Origin: Kibdelosporangium persicum
Lineage (GTDB): Bacteria > Actinomycetota > Actinomycetes > Mycobacteriales > Pseudonocardiaceae
Assembly (NCBI RefSeq): GCF_013280595.1
Contig: NZ_JAAATY010000011.1
Coordinates: forward strand, 1 to 64,000
DNA: 64,000 nt
Reading direction: 5' to 3'
The translations under genes were made by a program, and so were the position numbers. Below the pieces are notes generated by a model. The model was given only the letters and a program-made list of their open reading frames with translations, did no database searches and was not told where the DNA came from. The first letter of the stretch is position 1, and each line of letters opens with the position of its first letter. This document shows, piece after piece, positions 14,401 to 24,699 of the stretch.

Positions 14401-17400
14401 GCCGTCGGTGACGTTCCCCGAAATGTTCGAACAACAAGTGGCGCGCACACCCCATGAGACCGCACTCGTATGCGGGGACACGAGATTCGACTTCGACGAG
14501 CTCAACCAGCGGGCGAACCGGCTTGCCCGCTGGCTGGTGGCACAGGGCGCCGGGCCGGAGCGGGTGGTGGCCCTCAAGCTGCCGAGGTCCGCGGACTTCG
14601 TGGTGGCCATGCTCGCGGTGTTCAAGGCGGGCGCGGTTTACCTGCCGATCGACCCGGACCTGCCCGCCGACCGGATCGGCTTCGTGCTGCGGGACGCCGA
14701 TCCAGTCCTCGTGCTCACTCCCGACCAGCTCGATCTGGTGGACGATCAGGACGGCACCAATCTGACCGACGCCGACCGGCTCAGGCCGCTGACGCCTGGC
14801 AACTCCCTGTACGTGATCTACACGTCCGGATCGACAGGCAGGCCGAAGGGCGTGGTGATCGAACACCACAGCCTGGCGAACCTCTTGGTCAACCACCGCA
14901 ACGACTTCGTCGCCGACGCGGGCGTGCCGCGGCTGCGGGTGGGTCTGTCGGCGGTTTTCTCCTTCGACACGTCTTTTGAGGCGATCGTCCTGATGGCAGA
15001 CGGGCACGAGCTGCATGTGCTGACTGACGACATCCGGCTGGACCCGGCCGCGTTCACCCGCTACGTGTCCGACCGGGAGATCGACTTCCTCGACCTCACC
15101 GCGTCCTACGCGCACCAATTGCTCAACGCCGGTCTGCTCGCCGCGGGCCGCCGCAGGCCGCGCGTGATCTCGTTGGGTGGCGAGGCCGTCGACGACGCCT
15201 TGTGGCGCAGGCTGTCCACCGTTTCCGACGTGGCCACGTACAACTTCTACGGACCCACCGAGTTCACAGTGGACGCTGTGTCGTGCAGGCTGAAAGCCGG
15301 TGACCGCCCCGTCATCGGCCGGCCGCTGGCCAACACCCGGGCCTACGTGCTGGACGAGCGGTTACGACCGGTTCCGGTCGGCGTGCCCGGCGAGTTGTAC
15401 CTGGCCGGTGACCAGGTGGCCCGGGGGTATCTCAACCGGCCCGGCCTGACCGCCGGCCGGTTCATCGCCGATCCGTTCGGCGCACCCGGCTCGCGGATGT
15501 ACCGCACCGGGGACCGGGTGAGCTGGCGAGCGGACGCGTCCCTGGAGTACCTGGGCCGGGTGGACGACCAGGTCAAGATCCGGGGATTCCGGATCGAACC
15601 CGGCGAGGTCGAAGCCGCGTTGCTGCGCCATCCCAACGTGACCGAGGCAGTGGTGATGGCCCGTCAGGACGGTGAACACCGCCGGTTGGTCGCCTACGTT
15701 GTCGGGGCTCAGGCCGACCCGGCCGAGCTGCGAGCGTGGTTGCGGCAGACCTTGCCCGACTACATGGTTCCGGCAGCGTTCGTCGGGCTGGCGGCACTTC
15801 CGTTGACAGCCAACGGCAAGGTCGACCGGAAGGCGCTGCCCGCGCCGGACGTCCAGCCCGACACCGGCACCGCGTACGCGGCGCCCCGAACGCCCGTCGA
15901 GCAGCAACTGTGCGAAATCTGGTCGGCCGTGCTCGGCGTGCCACGGGTCGGCATCGAGGACAACTTCTTCGAACTGGGCGGCGACTCCATCCTGAGCATC
16001 CGCTTGATGTCCAAAGTACGGACGGTATTCGGGATCACGCTGTCGCCCAGGGCGGTGTTCACCGCCACGACCGTGGCCGGGCTGGCCGAGGTGATCTCGG
16101 CCGGTGCCGGGCTGGACCGTTCGGTGATCCCGGCCGTCGCGCGTACCGGTGAGCTCCCGCTGTCGTTCGCCCAGCAAAGACTGTGGTTCCTCAACGAGTT
16201 CGAGCCCGGCGGCACCGAATACCTGTCACCGTTGATGATGCGGCTGCGTGGAATGTTGGACGTCGAGGCGCTCACCAACGCGTTGACCGCGCTGGTCGCT
16301 CGGCACGAGTCGCTGCGGACTACCTTCCACACCGTCGACGGTCATGGCGTGCAGGTCGTGCACGAGCCGCAAGCGGTCCGGATTCCGGTCGTCGACGTAC
16401 CGGAAAGTGAGCTGGCGCAAGCCCTCGAACAGGCGAGCCGCGAACCGTTCGACCTGGCCAACGGGCCGCTGATGCGGCCGGAGCTGCTCCGGGTGACCGA
16501 AGAGGACCACGTTCTGCTGCTGATGATGCACCACATCATCACGGACGGCTGGTCTGGTTCGGTGATCACGGACGAACTCACCGCGCTCTACCGTGCTGAG
16601 CTGTCCGGCGTGGACGCTCAACTGCCCACCCTGCCCATCCAGTACGCGGACTTCGCGGTGTGGCAGCGCGGCTACCTCACCGGCGCGGTGCTGGAGCGGC
16701 AACTGGACTACTGGCGCGGTCAGCTGGATGGTGTCCCGGCGTTGGAGCTGCCCACCGACCGGCCACGGCCCGCGGTGCGGACGACCAACGGAGCGGTGCA
16801 CGGCTTCGAAGTCCCGGCTGAGGTGGTCGAGCGGCTCAAATCCCTGGCACATCAGCAGGACGGCACGTTGTTCATGGCGTTGATCGCCGCCTGCCAAGCG
16901 TTGTTCGCGCGGTGGTCGGGACAGGACGATGTCGCTGTCGGGACGGTCGTGTCCGGCCGGGAACGTGCCGAGCTGGAAGGTCTGATCGGGTTCTTCGTCA
17001 ACACACTCGTGCTGCGTTCCACCGTGCAAGGTACGTTCCGCGAGTTCCTGACGGCGGTCCGGGACACCACATTGGACGCGTTCGCCCATCAGGACCTGCC
17101 GTTCGAGCGCGTGGTGGACGAGCTGCACCCGGTCCGGGACACCAGCCGGACACCGCTGTTCCAGGCGATGGTGATCCTGCAGAACAACCCGGGAGAGGAC
17201 CTCGATCTGCCCGGCCTGCGGGCCGAGGACCTGGAACTGCCGGTCGTGTCGGCCAACTTCGACGTGACGGTCGAGTTCACCGAACACGACGGCTCGTTGT
17301 TCGGCGGTGTCACGTACAACACGGATCTGTTCGACGCGGCGACGATCGAGCGCATGACAGGTCACTTGACCGCGCTGCTCGACGCGGTGACGGCCGACCC

Positions 17401-20400
17401 TGACCAAATGCTCGCTCAGGTACCGCTGCTGAGCGCGGACGAACGACGGCAGGTGCTGTACGACTGGAACGACAGCGCGCACTCCGTGCGTGACGTCACC
17501 CTGACCGATCTGGTTGAGGAACAGGTCGCCCGCACGCCGGACGCGACCGCGGTGATCGCCGGAGGTACGAAGTGGACGTTCACCGAGTTGGACGCCTGGG
17601 CGAACCGGCTTTCGCACAAGCTGATCCGGCACGGCGTCCGGCGGGGTGACTACGTCGCGGTCCGCATGCCCCGCTCGGCCGAGCTGATCGTCGCCGTGCT
17701 CGCGGTGCTCAAGGCCGGAGCCGCGTATGTGCCGATGGAACCGGACCACCCGGCCGACCGGATCTCGGCCATGCTCGAAGACTCGGCCCCGGCGCTGGTC
17801 CTGGACTGTCTGGAAGCGGTCCGGGACACCATCGGGTTGCCGGACACCGATCCGGCTGTCCCGCGGTCGCCCCGGGACCCGGCGTACGTGATCTACACGT
17901 CCGGCTCGACCGGGCGGCCGAAGGGCGTGGTCGTCGCGCACCGGTCGGTCGTCAACTACCTGACATGGGCCGCCGAGGTCTATCCGAGCCTGAGTGGCGT
18001 CGGTGTGCTGCATTCGCCGGTGTCGTTCGATCTCACGGTCACCACCCTGTACGGGCCGCTGATCACCGGCGGGTGCATCCGGGTCGAGAACCTGACTGAC
18101 GACCCGGTTCCGGACGGCACGACGACGACCTTCCTCAAGGCCACACCCAGTCACCTGGCGCTGCTGAACACACTGCCCGCCGAGTTCTCGCCGACTGGCG
18201 ACCTTGTCGTCGGCGGTGAGCAACTGCTGGGCGAAGTGGTCGACGAGTGGCGGACGGCGAACCCCACCGCGACCGTGATCAACGAGTACGGCCCGACCGA
18301 GACCACGGTCGGCTGCATGGAGTACCGGATCGAACCGGGCACGCCGCTGGCGCAAGGACCGGTCCCGATTGGCACGCCTGCGTGGAACAGCCGCCTTTAC
18401 GTCCTTGACGGGTCGCTGAACCCGGTGCCGGTGGGTGTTCCCGGCGAGCTGTACATCGCCGGTGACGGTCTGGCTGTGGGCTATCTCCACCGCCCAGGGC
18501 TTACCGCGCAACGGTTTGTCGCCTGTCCGTTCGGCGTTCCCGGCGAGCGGATGTATCGAACGGGCGATCTGGTCCGGTGGCGGGCCGACGGCGTGATGGA
18601 GTACTTGGGACGCGTCGACGACCAGGTGAAGATCCGCGGTCACCGCGTCGAGCTGGGCGAGATCGAATCGGCACTGCTGCGGCATCCCGAGGTCGCCGAG
18701 GCGGCCGTCAAGGTCAAGGACAACCGTCTTGCCGGATATGTGGTCGCGGCGAGCCCGCCGAACGCGGACGTGCTGCGCGAGTGGCTGGCCCGGACACTGC
18801 CCGCGTACATGGTTCCGTCCGCGTTCGTCACGCTGGACGCCTTGCCCGTGACTCCCAACGGGAAGGTGGACCGCAAGGCGTTGCCGGACCCGGACATGGC
18901 ACCGGAGCACGACCACGTCGAGCCCCGCACGCCGGTGGAGCGGGCGCTGGCCCAGATCTGGGCCGCTGTGCTGGGCGTCGGCCGGGTCGGCGTGCACGAC
19001 AACTTCTTCGACCTCGGCGGTGACTCGATCCTGAGCATCCAGGTGGTGTCCAGGGCGCGGAACGCCGGGCTGGGCCTGCGGGCCAAGGACCTGTTCCTGC
19101 ACCAGACACTGGAGTCCCTGGCGGAGGTGGTCACCGTGCTCGACAATGACAGCCCCGCGAGTACAGCGGTGGTCAGCGGTGACGTTCCGCTGACCCCGAT
19201 CCAGCAGTGGTTCTTCGAGACGTACGAAGGGAACCCGCGTCACTTCAACCAGTCCCAGCTGCTGGAGCTGACAGTGGATCTGGACGAACAGGCTTTGCGG
19301 CAGGCAGTGGACGCGCTGCTGGTGCACCACGACGCTCTGCGGATGCGGTTCGAGTTCGCAGACGGCCAGTGGCGCCAGCACAACGCGCCCGCAGAACCGG
19401 CGAATGTCCTCGAACGGCACGACTTGTCCGGTGTGCCCGAAGTGGACCGTATGACGACGATGGCGAAGGTCGCGGACGACGTGCACGCGAGCTTCGACCT
19501 GGCCCGTGGTCCGCTGCTGAAAGCGGTGCTGTTCACGACCGGGCACGACTCGCCGCCGTGGTTGTTCATGGCGGTGCACCACCTGGTCGTCGACGGTGTT
19601 TCGTGGCGCATCCTGTTCGATGACCTCACCACGGCGTACTCCCAGGCCATGGCCGGGCAGCGGATCGACCTCGGCGCGAAGGGCACGTCCTTCCAGGAGT
19701 GGTCGAACCGGCTGGTCCGGTACGTCGCCGACGGTCAGGTGGACCACGAGATGGATCACTGGGTGTCGGTGTCGCAGGCTGTAGCGGAGTCTGGCGAGCT
19801 GCCGGTGGATCACGCGCACCCGCGACCGGGCACTCCGCCCGCCACCGTGGCCGTCGAGCTGAGCATCGAGGACACGGACGCGCTTGTGCGTTCTGCCCCG
19901 ACGGTTTACCGCACCAGGATCAACGACGTGTTGCTGGCCGCGCTCGCCCGTGCGCTGTCGAGCTGGACCGGCCGGGACACGGTGTCGCTCGATCTCGAAG
20001 GGCACGGCCGCGAAGAGATCATGGACGACGTCGACCTGTCGCGGACGGTCGGCTGGTTCACCTCGATCTACCCGGTCGCGCTCACGGTCGCTGACGGCGG
20101 CTGGCGTGCTCTGGTCAAGTCGGTGCGCAGGCAGTTGCGGATGATCCCGGGGAACGGCTTCGGTTTCGGCCCACTGCGTTACCTGGGGCGCCTGCCCGGC
20201 AACGGTCCTCAGCCAGGGATTCTTTTCAACTACCTGGGGCAGTGGGACAGCGCGGCGGGCGAGCCGGACCACGGGCTGCTGCGAGCGTCGCACGGCCCGG
20301 CCGGACAGGAGAGCGACCCGGGCGGGCGTGGCCCGCACCTGCTGGAGATCGTCGGCGCGGTCGGCGAGGGACAACTGAGGTTCAGCGTGTACTACCAGCC

Positions 20401-20494
20401 GGACCGGCACGAGAAGTCCACTGTGGAGACCTTCGCCGCCGGGTTCGCCGACGCCCTGCGCGGTATCGCGGCCGACTGCCGGGAGTCGTCATGA
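5429..20494 (+). CDS. Non-ribosomal peptide synthetase, four modules: C-A-T-C-A-T-E-C-A-T-C-A-T-E
   Basis: A 5021-aa synthetase adding four residues. Approximate domains (aa): C 45-470, A 488-960, T 965-1040, C 1062-1490, A 1508-1980, T 1990-2065, E 2080-2530, C 2540-2970, A 2990-3470, T 3490-3560, C 3575-4005, A 4025-4485, T 4495-4570, E 4583-5021. All C and E domains keep HHxxxDG and all carrier domains keep GGDS. C domains after non-epimerising modules begin [12 protein letters not shown], and the one after the internal E begins [12 protein letters not shown], as expected for L- and D-donor types. Pocket codes: module 1 DTEDMGFVD, module 2 DFWNIGMVH (threonine), module 3 DTEDSGFVD, module 4 DLTKVGEVG (asparagine). 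Modules 1 and 3 have acidic pockets that suggest a basic residue (inference). No thioesterase or reductase follows the last E. A GGGAGAAAG ribosome site precedes the ATG, and codon 12 is TTA. Confidence 0.97.
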   Translation: MPSSRESRISALPEHLREQMRRRLAGRAVQTNGIPRADRDKPLPLSFAQQRLWFLHEFQPGESAYNSALALRLIGRLDVTALTAAVQRLRDRHESLRTTFDEVDGRPVQVVHPTHELPVPVVEVRDADECDRVLSQEYGTPFDLRRGPVVRALLVRITDEEHVLLITAHHIVTDGWSMGVLTDELSKAYAAALNGEREPLPPLPTQYADFAVWQRDRLSDKALADLLGYWTRRLAGVSPLELPTDRPRPSVRTSAGATHQFTISADVSARLNELARARNTTLFTVITAACQALLARYAGQDDVAVGTVTSGRNRPELNRLVGFFVNTVVLRSTVDSRRSFGEFLDDVKQTVLDAFAHDEVPLERVVDAVRPDRDVSRNPLFDVMVLLHNTPRGLPEFPGLRTEPVDVAGQSAIFDLSLDFVEHDGALTCALEYNTDLFDTGTIERFAGHLAHFFDQVTTDPDRPLWQVSWGTDQEQVPKENTSGDVASLTFPEVFQEQVRRTPDETALVCAGRSMTFAELNSRANRLAHHLITRGAGPERVVALRLPRSAEMIVAMLAVFKAGAIYLPVDPGLPADRIDFLLTDAAPALVLSEQDLRDESLESMPDTDPVTALRPDNPAYVTYTSGSTGKPKGVVVEHRSLVNLLHSHVNGFAGGDRMRVALSAALSFDTSLEGPVLMAAGHELHLIGDDVRLDPASFVDYVSRHRIDFLDLTPSYARQLIPAGLLTGQHRPRVLMLGGEALGSSLWQELAAVDGTDSHNFYGPTECTVDALSCRVEGDRPAIGTPLLNVQAYVLDDMLCPVPVGVPGELCLAGVQLARGYLNRPGLTADRFVANPYGPPGSRMYRTGDRVRRLPDGRLEYLGRTDDQVKIRGFRIEPGEIEATLLRHPEVRQAVVVARSDDNHQRLVAYVVGAADDLRPWLSKRLPEYMVPSAFVCLDEIPLTVNGKVDRRALPAPDWATFRSGHVAPRTEAECAVAEVWTEVLGVPEVGVEDNFFELGGDSILSIRVVSRLRAVFNAELSPRSVFLAPTVAGLAEVISQSTGSTQSGIPAVPRAKLPATFPLSFAQQRLWFLNEFEPDSAEYLSPLMVRLRGRLDIDALTTALTQLTARHESLRTTFQTVDGQGIQVVHTPHPVQVTVTDLSGRPEADLTRILGEEATSRFDLRDGPLMRARLLRLADEDHVLALVLHHIITDGWSSGVLAGELGSLYRAALSGVDPQLPDLPLQYADYAAWQREQLTERMDEGIQYWRSRLEGVPPLELPTDRPRPAVRGRNGALLESRIPADVTAGLKSIARSHDSTLFMTLLAACQVLFARWSGQDDIAVGTAVSGRDRAELEGLIGFFVNSLVLRSTVDLDRGFAGLLGDVRGTVLDAFAHQDVPFERVVDELQPVRDTSRTPLFQVMVLLQNNFGKDLDLPGLRAEEIAPPRVAASFDLTLQFQENDGVLDALVIYDTDLFDAATIERMTGWLHRLLAGIAADANRPLARQPWVSDEDRHRLLVEWNGKAANLPVATLPELFEAQVARTPDATAVTRAGTEITYAELNTRANRLAHKLIEQGAGPEKLVALVLPRSVDMVVAILAVLKAGAGYLPIDPAYPQARITGMIDDAEPAVVLDSIPPCDDHPDTNPRTSLVPDNPAYVIYTSGSTGKPKGVVIPHANVTRLFTATDDWFGFTGEDVWTLFHSYAFDFSVWELWGALLYGGKLVVVPHDVSRSPEDFLKLLADQRVTVLNQTPSAFYSLVRADRENPGTRLDLRYVIFGGEALDPSRLADWYTRHEDNAPALINMYGITETTVHVTYQPLTEGGGVGVPIPDLRAYVLDADLSPVAPGVTGELYVAGAGLARGYLNRPGLTASRFVADPFGPPGSRMYRTGDLLRWNGSGKLEYQGRADQQVKIRGFRIELGEVEAAVLAHPAVAEAAVIARDNRLFAYVVSREEASSVNLRAFVAESLPGHMVPSAFVMLEALPLNTNGKLDRAGLPAPDGRPAAENYVPPRTPVEHELVRIWSDVLGVSRVGVEDNFFGLGGDSILSIQVVSRARQAGMTMSAKDMFTYQTIAELATVVQSRTSAARVERPVVTGPVPLTPIQRWFLDDPHRDPHHLAMSVHLELADEPDVAALSSAVAALVEHHGALRMRFSRVAGEWRQEPAEARDGVFTRCDLSGIDTVERLAAMERAALRAQSSMDITAGPLVRVILFTGERPSLFLTAHHLVTDGVSWRILLGDLETAYRQAVSGAEISLEPSGIRFTEWAHLLNEHVRSGGLDDDLPYWTSLAEGPDLPVDRRGDNTVGSTRTVSVRLGRGDTHALVQQVPDVYRTQANDVLLSALGRVLARWTGSERVLVTMEGHGREEILPGVDLSRTVGWFTAQFPVALTIPDSGTGALLKSVKEQLRAVPNRGLGYEALRYLRPGSGLENRPLPQISFNYHGQWDVGQAQEGLFRGRGADLGQDAPPENGRPYLIDIVGVVENGELGLSWQYSDQIHDETTVQRLADEMIQELKRIIEHCTRPEAGGRTPSDFPLTRLTQSQVDEIAGDGRSVADIYPLTPLQAGMLFHSLVDNGSTAYFDQFQLRLSGVSEPAVLAEACRRVVNRTPALRTSLVWEGLDDPVQVVHRRVDVPTVQHDWRHLSEEDQRVALAELVEADAAAGMDLSRPPLTRLAVARLTDDEVLLVWTAHHVLMDGWSLAQVLAEMCEQYTATVSGRNPKLPSRRPFRDYLRWLGEQDQAAAEEHWRAVLSGFTAPTRLPYDRPPAEAHRSESSGSVRLEVSAEQSARLHHLARLGGLTVNTIVQGAWALLLSRYSGEHDVAFGVTVSGRPADLPGVESMVGMFINTVPARVRVQDGQDVLAWLRTLQSEQAESRPFDFVALAQLQSWSDVPAGTGIFDSVVVFENYPVDELVNAGQGIRIEDVQGRDTTSYPLALTAHISDRLRLELEYDPDLFDSTTIERMVGHLDVLLAGVADRPESPLRELPLLTARESHRLLIEWNDTARDVPSVTFPEMFEQQVARTPHETALVCGDTRFDFDELNQRANRLARWLVAQGAGPERVVALKLPRSADFVVAMLAVFKAGAVYLPIDPDLPADRIGFVLRDADPVLVLTPDQLDLVDDQDGTNLTDADRLRPLTPGNSLYVIYTSGSTGRPKGVVIEHHSLANLLVNHRNDFVADAGVPRLRVGLSAVFSFDTSFEAIVLMADGHELHVLTDDIRLDPAAFTRYVSDREIDFLDLTASYAHQLLNAGLLAAGRRRPRVISLGGEAVDDALWRRLSTVSDVATYNFYGPTEFTVDAVSCRLKAGDRPVIGRPLANTRAYVLDERLRPVPVGVPGELYLAGDQVARGYLNRPGLTAGRFIADPFGAPGSRMYRTGDRVSWRADASLEYLGRVDDQVKIRGFRIEPGEVEAALLRHPNVTEAVVMARQDGEHRRLVAYVVGAQADPAELRAWLRQTLPDYMVPAAFVGLAALPLTANGKVDRKALPAPDVQPDTGTAYAAPRTPVEQQLCEIWSAVLGVPRVGIEDNFFELGGDSILSIRLMSKVRTVFGITLSPRAVFTATTVAGLAEVISAGAGLDRSVIPAVARTGELPLSFAQQRLWFLNEFEPGGTEYLSPLMMRLRGMLDVEALTNALTALVARHESLRTTFHTVDGHGVQVVHEPQAVRIPVVDVPESELAQALEQASREPFDLANGPLMRPELLRVTEEDHVLLLMMHHIITDGWSGSVITDELTALYRAELSGVDAQLPTLPIQYADFAVWQRGYLTGAVLERQLDYWRGQLDGVPALELPTDRPRPAVRTTNGAVHGFEVPAEVVERLKSLAHQQDGTLFMALIAACQALFARWSGQDDVAVGTVVSGRERAELEGLIGFFVNTLVLRSTVQGTFREFLTAVRDTTLDAFAHQDLPFERVVDELHPVRDTSRTPLFQAMVILQNNPGEDLDLPGLRAEDLELPVVSANFDVTVEFTEHDGSLFGGVTYNTDLFDAATIERMTGHLTALLDAVTADPDQMLAQVPLLSADERRQVLYDWNDSAHSVRDVTLTDLVEEQVARTPDATAVIAGGTKWTFTELDAWANRLSHKLIRHGVRRGDYVAVRMPRSAELIVAVLAVLKAGAAYVPMEPDHPADRISAMLEDSAPALVLDCLEAVRDTIGLPDTDPAVPRSPRDPAYVIYTSGSTGRPKGVVVAHRSVVNYLTWAAEVYPSLSGVGVLHSPVSFDLTVTTLYGPLITGGCIRVENLTDDPVPDGTTTTFLKATPSHLALLNTLPAEFSPTGDLVVGGEQLLGEVVDEWRTANPTATVINEYGPTETTVGCMEYRIEPGTPLAQGPVPIGTPAWNSRLYVLDGSLNPVPVGVPGELYIAGDGLAVGYLHRPGLTAQRFVACPFGVPGERMYRTGDLVRWRADGVMEYLGRVDDQVKIRGHRVELGEIESALLRHPEVAEAAVKVKDNRLAGYVVAASPPNADVLREWLARTLPAYMVPSAFVTLDALPVTPNGKVDRKALPDPDMAPEHDHVEPRTPVERALAQIWAAVLGVGRVGVHDNFFDLGGDSILSIQVVSRARNAGLGLRAKDLFLHQTLESLAEVVTVLDNDSPASTAVVSGDVPLTPIQQWFFETYEGNPRHFNQSQLLELTVDLDEQALRQAVDALLVHHDALRMRFEFADGQWRQHNAPAEPANVLERHDLSGVPEVDRMTTMAKVADDVHASFDLARGPLLKAVLFTTGHDSPPWLFMAVHHLVVDGVSWRILFDDLTTAYSQAMAGQRIDLGAKGTSFQEWSNRLVRYVADGQVDHEMDHWVSVSQAVAESGELPVDHAHPRPGTPPATVAVELSIEDTDALVRSAPTVYRTRINDVLLAALARALSSWTGRDTVSLDLEGHGREEIMDDVDLSRTVGWFTSIYPVALTVADGGWRALVKSVRRQLRMIPGNGFGFGPLRYLGRLPGNGPQPGILFNYLGQWDSAAGEPDHGLLRASHGPAGQESDPGGRGPHLLEIVGAVGEGQLRFSVYYQPDRHEKSTVETFAAGFADALRGIAADCRESS

Positions 20495-21717
20495 CGGACT
20501 CCTTGCGGCGCAACCGGGACTACCGGTTGTTGTGGGTCAGCCAGGCGTTGTCCGAGGTCGGCATCAACGCGTCGATGATCGCGTTGCCCCTGTTGGTGCT
20601 CGCGGTCACCGGCTCACCCGCTGCCTCCGGGCTCGTGCTCAGTGCCGGAGCCGCGGCCCAGTTGATCGCCGGGCTGCCCGCGGGCGCGTTGGTGGACCGG
20701 TGGAACCGCAAGAAGGTGATGCTGGCCTGCGAGGCGGTTCAGGCGATCACCGTGGGCAGTCTGGTTTTCGTGCTGTGGACTGGGACCGCGACCGTGTCCT
20801 ATATGGTCACGGTTGTCGTCGTCCTCGGCGTGTGCCGGGCGTTGTTCGAGCCAGCGGAGGACGCGAGCCTGCCGAAACTCGTCCCCCCGGAGCAGTTGTC
20901 GGCCGCCGTCGCGATGAACACCGCCCGCGGGTACGTCGGCCAGCTGTCCGGCACCGCGCTGGGCGGCGTGCTGTTCGCCTTGCGCAGATGGGTGCCCTTC
21001 GCCGTCGAAGCGGTGGCGCACGTGGCCGCGTTCTTCATGCTGCTGTTCCTGCGACTGCCGGCGCAGGAACGCAAACCCGCTCCGGCGGGCAGTTTCCACC
21101 GCGAGGTGCTGGAAGGGATGCGCTGGGTCTGGCGGCAGCGGCTGATCCGGATGATCGCGGTCTGCGCGATCGGCCTGAACTTCTTCTTCCAGGCGTTCTA
21201 CCTGATGGTGATCGCGCTGGCGCAGCAACGGGGCGTGCCGGCCGGCGAGATCGGCGTGATGGCGGCGATGTTCGGCGGCGGTGGCATCCTCGGCGCGCTC
21301 GTCGCGCCCTACCTGCACCGCCGGGTCCGGCCGCATGTCTCGATCGTCGCGGTGTTCTGGGCACTGGCCGTGCTGATCCCGATGGCGATCTTCGCGGGCA
21401 ACGGCTACGTGATGGGCGCGCTGTTCGCGGCGATGGCCTTCCTGGCGCCGACCGCGAACACCACGATCACCACCTACCAGCTGCTGCTCACACCGGACGA
21501 GTTGCGTGGCCGGCTGAGCAGCGTGATGAGCGTGACCCTCGGGGTCGCGGCCATCGCAGGCCCGGCGGTGGGCGGCGTGCTGATGGAGGTGCTGTCCGGG
21601 CCACAGGCGATCCTGGCCTGCGCCCTCGGGGTCGCGATCCTGGCCGTGGTCGCGACGGCCAGCCCGACGATGCGCCGCTTCCCCGCGCCCGAGTCCCTGG
21701 CTTCGACGAGTTCATAG
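20491..21717 (+). CDS. MFS transporter, probable peptide/siderophore-type exporter
   Basis: A 408-aa major facilitator protein with about twelve hydrophobic segments, beginning [15 protein letters not shown], the usual N-terminus of the EntS-like MFS group that exports siderophores and small peptides. The motif [11 protein letters not shown] after the second membrane segment is the conserved loop 2-3 signature. The ATG overlaps the TGA of the four-module synthetase (ATGA), so the two are translationally coupled. This placement makes export of, or self-protection against, the peptide the likely role; the substrate itself cannot be read from sequence. A longer in-frame reading upstream is rejected because it lies inside the synthetase. 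Confidence 0.9.
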   Translation: MTDSLRRNRDYRLLWVSQALSEVGINASMIALPLLVLAVTGSPAASGLVLSAGAAAQLIAGLPAGALVDRWNRKKVMLACEAVQAITVGSLVFVLWTGTATVSYMVTVVVVLGVCRALFEPAEDASLPKLVPPEQLSAAVAMNTARGYVGQLSGTALGGVLFALRRWVPFAVEAVAHVAAFFMLLFLRLPAQERKPAPAGSFHREVLEGMRWVWRQRLIRMIAVCAIGLNFFFQAFYLMVIALAQQRGVPAGEIGVMAAMFGGGGILGALVAPYLHRRVRPHVSIVAVFWALAVLIPMAIFAGNGYVMGALFAAMAFLAPTANTTITTYQLLLTPDELRGRLSSVMSVTLGVAAIAGPAVGGVLMEVLSGPQAILACALGVAILAVVATASPTMRRFPAPESLASTSS

Positions 21718-21733
21718 GAAAGGAACGGACACA

Positions 21734-21931
21734 ATGGACGACAACATCACCTACCAGGTCCTGGTGAACGACGAGGGCCAGTACTCGTTGTGGCCGGCGG
21801 ACAAGGAGGTCCCCGCGGGCTGGCGCCCGGACGGGACCGTGGGCACCAAGGAGGAGTGCACGGCCCACGTCGACGAAGTGTGGACCGACATGCGGCCGCG
21901 CAGCCTGCGTGAGCACATGGCCGGTCAGTGA
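21734..21931 (+). CDS. MbtH-like protein, adenylation-domain chaperone
   Basis: A 65-aa protein with the MbtH-family signature: N-terminal [15 protein letters not shown], then VPAGWRPDG, and C-terminal [16 protein letters not shown]. Members bind adenylation domains of peptide synthetases and are needed for their folding or activity. It is the last gene of the synthetase transcript, 16 nt after the exporter, with a strong AGGAAAGGAA ribosome site. A 13-bp hairpin lies about 70 nt downstream. Length and conserved tryptophans are normal for the family. Confidence 0.95.
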   Translation: MDDNITYQVLVNDEGQYSLWPADKEVPAGWRPDGTVGTKEECTAHVDEVWTDMRPRSLREHMAGQ

Positions 21932-22002
21932 CCTCGCGGTGTGCCTGACCGGCGCACCGCGGGAGCGTCGCCCTGGACGACACGTCCGGGACGGCTGATT
22001 GT

Positions 22003-22033
22003 CCGGGCCGGTCCCCAGCAGGGACCGGCCCGG
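22003..22033. terminator. Hairpin between convergent MbtH and phosphoribosyltransferase genes
   Basis: A perfect 13-bp inverted repeat (arms 22003-22015 and 22021-22033, CCGGGCCGGTCCC and its complement) with a five-base loop. It lies between two converging genes, so it can end transcription from both sides. There is no T-tract, which is usual for high-GC actinomycete terminators. Confidence 0.8.
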
Positions 22034-22055
22034 CCGTGTCACCGGCAGAACAGTG

Positions 22056-22670
22056 TCACCGGGTGAGCAGGCGGCGCACCTCGCCGTCGGTCGTCTGGCT
22101 GAAGTCCTTGTACGCCTGGCCGACCGAGCCGAACGGCTTGGGCGTCATCACGCACACGACCTCGTCGACGATCTCGGCGAACTCGTCCACCGTGTGCTCG
22201 GGCGCAGTCGGCACAGCCACGACGACTTTGCCCGGCTTGCGCTGAGCCAATGCCTGCACGCTGGCCCGCATGGTGGCGCCGGTCGCCAGGCCGTCGTCCA
22301 CCACGATCACCGTCCGGCCCTCGACTTCCAGCGGGGTGCGGCCGTACGCCTCGTTGCGCCGCCGTAGCTCCTCTCGCTCCCGCTGGATCACCCGCTCGAC
22401 TTCGTGGGGTTCCACGTGCCGCACCACGTCCTGGTTCAGCACGATGTCACCGTCCGCGATCGCGCCCATCGCCAGCTCTTCGCGTCCCGGCACGCCGAGT
22501 TTGCGGACGAGCAGCAGGTCCATCGGTGCTTCGAGGCGGTCCGCCACCACGCGGGCGACCGGCACACCGCCCCTCGGCAGCGCGAGAACAACCACGTCCG
22601 AGTGACCCCGGTAGTGGTCAAGCAGGTCGGCCAGTCGCTGCCCGGCGTCCTCTCGGTCTCGGAACCGCAT
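22056..22670 (-). CDS. Phosphoribosyltransferase-fold protein
   Basis: A 204-aa protein of the type I phosphoribosyltransferase fold. The PRPP-binding motif is seen as VIVVDDGLATGATM near residues 122-135, with the flexible-loop region before it (LNQDVVRHVEPHEVERVIQ). It opens with FRDREDAGQRLADLL and ALPRGGVPVA, which is characteristic of the stand-alone phosphoribosyltransferases often found near stress genes in actinobacteria and other bacteria. The nucleobase substrate is unknown, and many relatives are not salvage enzymes. It is convergent with the synthetase operon and divergent from the patatin gene, with 135 bp between the two starts. Confidence 0.85.
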   Translation of the reverse strand: MRFRDREDAGQRLADLLDHYRGHSDVVVLALPRGGVPVARVVADRLEAPMDLLLVRKLGVPGREELAMGAIADGDIVLNQDVVRHVEPHEVERVIQREREELRRRNEAYGRTPLEVEGRTVIVVDDGLATGATMRASVQALAQRKPGKVVVAVPTAPEHTVDEFAEIVDEVVCVMTPKPFGSVGQAYKDFSQTTDGEVRRLLTR

Positions 22671-22805
22671 GTCTCCAGGTACCCCGTGGGTGGCGATCAG
22701 GAAACGGCTTAACCTTGCACGAGCGGACCAGCTCTTGAACCTTAGGCCTCTAAGCTTGGCGGTACCTGCCGTGCCGGAGTCGCGACCGTAGCCCAGGATG
22801 TCGTC

Positions 22806-23672
22806 GTGGATGAGATCGAACTGCCGGGGCCGGTGGCGTTCGTGCTGGGTGGAGGCGGCAGCCTCGGTGCGGGACAGGTCGGAATGCTCCGAGCGCTCCA
22901 GGAGCGCTCGATCAGGCCCGACCTGGTCGTCGGCACCTCGGTCGGATCAGTGAACGGAGCATTGCTCGCACTTGACCCGGAAAACGCACCGAGCAGGCTC
23001 GAAGCAATCTGGCATCGGATGACGCGCGCCAGGGTGTTCCCCGGCGGGCCGCTGGCCCAGCTGCGGAGGCTGCGGCAGTACCGCAACCACCTGTTCCCCA
23101 ACACCGGGCTGGCCGAGATCCTCCGGACCGAACTCGCGGGCGTCGACAACTTCGCGAACCTGACGCTGCCGTTCGGCGCCGTGGCGGTGGACGCGATCAC
23201 CGGCAAGGCGGTGCTGCTCGCCGAAGGCGAGCTGACGCCCGCGATCCTGGCGAGCAGTGCGATTCCCGGCATCTACCCGCCGGTCCACCACCACGGACAC
23301 GTCCTGTACGACGGCGGCGTGCTCGCCAACGTGCCGATCAGGCAAGCGCTTGGCCTGGGAGCGCGGTCGGTGGTCATCCTGGACTGCGCGTTCCCCGGCC
23401 ACCTGCCCCGCGTACCCGAGACACTCGCGGACGCGGTGTTGTTCTGGGCCACGCTCGGAATGCGCAACCAGGCGGAACTGGAATCGGAACGCGCCGCGAC
23501 GGAGGTGCCCGTCATCTACCTGCCCGGCGCACCGGTCCAAGCCGTCACTCCGTTGGATTTCGGGCACACCGCGGAACTGATATCGAACGCGTACGCGGGC
23601 TCCCGAGAATTCCTGGCCGGTATCACCATCACCGGCCCCGGGCTTTACGGCCCGGGAGAACTAAGTAGTTGA
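22806..23672 (+). CDS. Patatin-like phospholipase / acyl hydrolase
   Basis: A 288-aa protein of the bacterial patatin family, which hydrolyses acyl esters with a Ser-Asp dyad. Seen: the oxyanion-hole glycine loop LGGGGSLGAGQVG (residues 13-25), the nucleophile elbow GTSVGS (GxSxG, near residues 40-45) and the DGG motif carrying the catalytic aspartate (YDGGVLANVPI, near residue 178). There is no signal peptide, so it is probably cytoplasmic or peripheral. The start is a GTG; no strong ribosome site is seen and a nearby ATG is out of frame. It converges on the DUF309 gene with a 12-bp overlap. Confidence 0.88.
   Translation: MDEIELPGPVAFVLGGGGSLGAGQVGMLRALQERSIRPDLVVGTSVGSVNGALLALDPENAPSRLEAIWHRMTRARVFPGGPLAQLRRLRQYRNHLFPNTGLAEILRTELAGVDNFANLTLPFGAVAVDAITGKAVLLAEGELTPAILASSAIPGIYPPVHHHGHVLYDGGVLANVPIRQALGLGARSVVILDCAFPGHLPRVPETLADAVLFWATLGMRNQAELESERAATEVPVIYLPGAPVQAVTPLDFGHTAELISNAYAGSREFLAGITITGPGLYGPGELSS
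23637..23656. terminator. Short GC-rich hairpin inside the patatin 3' end
   Basis: CCCGGGC and GCCCGGG are separated by TTTACG, giving a 7-bp stem at the end of the patatin reading frame. The two converging genes overlap here, so no intergenic space exists for another terminator. A terminator role is an inference from position. Confidence 0.4.
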
Positions 23673-24098
23673 CGTCAGCTTAGGCACTCCCATCGGGGCC
23701 CGAGCCCAACGCAGCAATCCGGTGACATCAATGCCATACGGCGGATCAACCTCGTAGGGCCAAATATTGTCGACGCCGCGTTGAATCAGCGCTGCGGCGC
23801 CCGCCTCATTGCCCCTCGCGGCATGAGTCATACCGACCGCGATCTGCGCCAACCCGCGCCACAACGCACGCTCCGGCTCGTCCGCCGACTTCCACGCGTC
23901 CTCGAACACCTCGTGCGCGTGAAACGGCTTGCCCTCGTCCAGCAGTTTCTGCGCCTCGGACAAGGTCTCCGCGGGCGTGCGCCGGATGCCCTCCGGCTGG
24001 CGCTCCACACCCTCGGCGCCGTAGGGCAGCGGCCTGCCCAACCCGTCCCGGGGCCGCGCGTTGCGTGCCCGTCCCTCCGGATCCCGGTCTCGCTCCAT
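23661..24098 (-). CDS. DUF309 domain protein
   Basis: A 145-aa protein of the DUF309 family, recognised from the core EAQKLLDEGKPFHAHEVFEDAWKSA and the following LWRGLAQIAVGMTHAARGN, a helical metal-site-like fold of unknown function. The N-terminus (about 40 residues, Arg/Pro-rich) precedes the domain. The ATG at 24098 lies 2 nt from the stop of the preceding small gene, so the three genes 24582 to 23661 form one transcript. Longer in-frame readings run through that upstream gene and are not credible. The last codons overlap the patatin gene on the other strand. Confidence 0.85.
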   Translation of the reverse strand: MERDRDPEGRARNARPRDGLGRPLPYGAEGVERQPEGIRRTPAETLSEAQKLLDEGKPFHAHEVFEDAWKSADEPERALWRGLAQIAVGMTHAARGNEAGAAALIQRGVDNIWPYEVDPPYGIDVTGLLRWARAPMGVPKLTSTT

Positions 24099-24100
24099 GC

Positions 24101-24307
24101 CTAGATCTTGCCATCGGACGCCGCCCTGATCGCCTGGAGCGCTTCGGTCGCCTTGGTCACGAGGGTGACGAGTCCTTTCTCGGTTGCGGTCACCGAAAGG
24201 CCGTCGAGCCTGCCGCCGAACTGGAGTTCGGCCATCCCGTCGACGATGCTGAAGGTGATGTCGCAGGATTCCAGTTTGATCCAGGTATCGATCTGGATTC
24301 CGTTCAT
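24101..24307 (-). CDS. Small protein of unknown function (68 aa)
   Basis: Begins MNGIQIDTWIKLESCDITFSI and continues to a small basic end. It has alternating beta-strand character (DITFSIVDGMAELQFGG) and a terminal helix (VTLVTKATEALQAIRAA). The start was chosen because AGGAAAGG lies at good spacing and because ATG overlaps the stop of the upstream gene (ATGA, 24304-24307). I do not recognise the family. Its place between a cysteine-pair protein and DUF309 in one operon is the only functional hint. Confidence 0.7.
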   Translation of the reverse strand: MNGIQIDTWIKLESCDITFSIVDGMAELQFGGRLDGLSVTATEKGLVTLVTKATEALQAIRAASDGKI

Positions 24308-24582
24308 GGTGAAGACCTTTCCTGATCGGTGGGAAGCAGGACGTCGCTGACCGCGACACGCAGACGGCAATAGGTTCCGCACAGCACGCATGTTCCGGAC
24401 CTGTCGAGGTGGTGACTGCGCAGCCCGGCGATCACCCCGGCGGCGAGCCGGTCGATCTCCGTCCGGGCGAGCCGGAGCGCGGTATCGTCGTCGGCACTCT
24501 GAATACCGGTGACGAGCATCGCCAGATGTCGTCGGACCTGGAAGTCGAGAACGTTGGCCGGGCGGGTCATGTGGGCAATCAT
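24304..24582 (-). CDS. Small cysteine-pair protein of unknown function (92 aa)
   Basis: A 92-aa protein with a helical N-terminal half and a C-terminal GTCVLCGTYCRLR, that is CxxCxxxC, a possible small metal or redox site. An internal ATG at residue 5 (24570) is an alternative start. It is the first gene of the three-gene transcript with the 68-aa protein and DUF309, and it is divergent from the XRE regulator gene, with 117 bp between the starts. I do not recognise a named family. Confidence 0.65.
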   Translation of the reverse strand: MIAHMTRPANVLDFQVRRHLAMLVTGIQSADDDTALRLARTEIDRLAAGVIAGLRSHHLDRSGTCVLCGTYCRLRVAVSDVLLPTDQERSSP

Positions 24583-24699
24583 GGCGTATGGAGAAATGTT
24601 CGCAACGAGCCCGATGGGGTGACGTTCTCCAGACGATTTGTGACGCCGGGTCGCGCTGATGAGCGGCCTTTTTTCACACCTTGCAAAGGGAGCGAGCCA

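Noticed and set aside
8465-20410. Very long antisense open frames (1116 and 1394 codons) opposite the large synthetase
   Set aside because: They mirror the high-GC codon bias of the synthetase, show no family motifs and have low-complexity His/Arg/Gln-rich translations.
22740-22754. CTTAG-N4-CTAAG dyad between phosphoribosyltransferase and patatin genes
   Set aside because: The arms are only five bases and no regulator gene is adjacent; too weak to call a site.
24101-24359. Extension of DUF309 to 232 aa
   Set aside because: The added N-terminus is an out-of-frame shadow of the 68-aa gene; ATG 24098 gives the normal domain.
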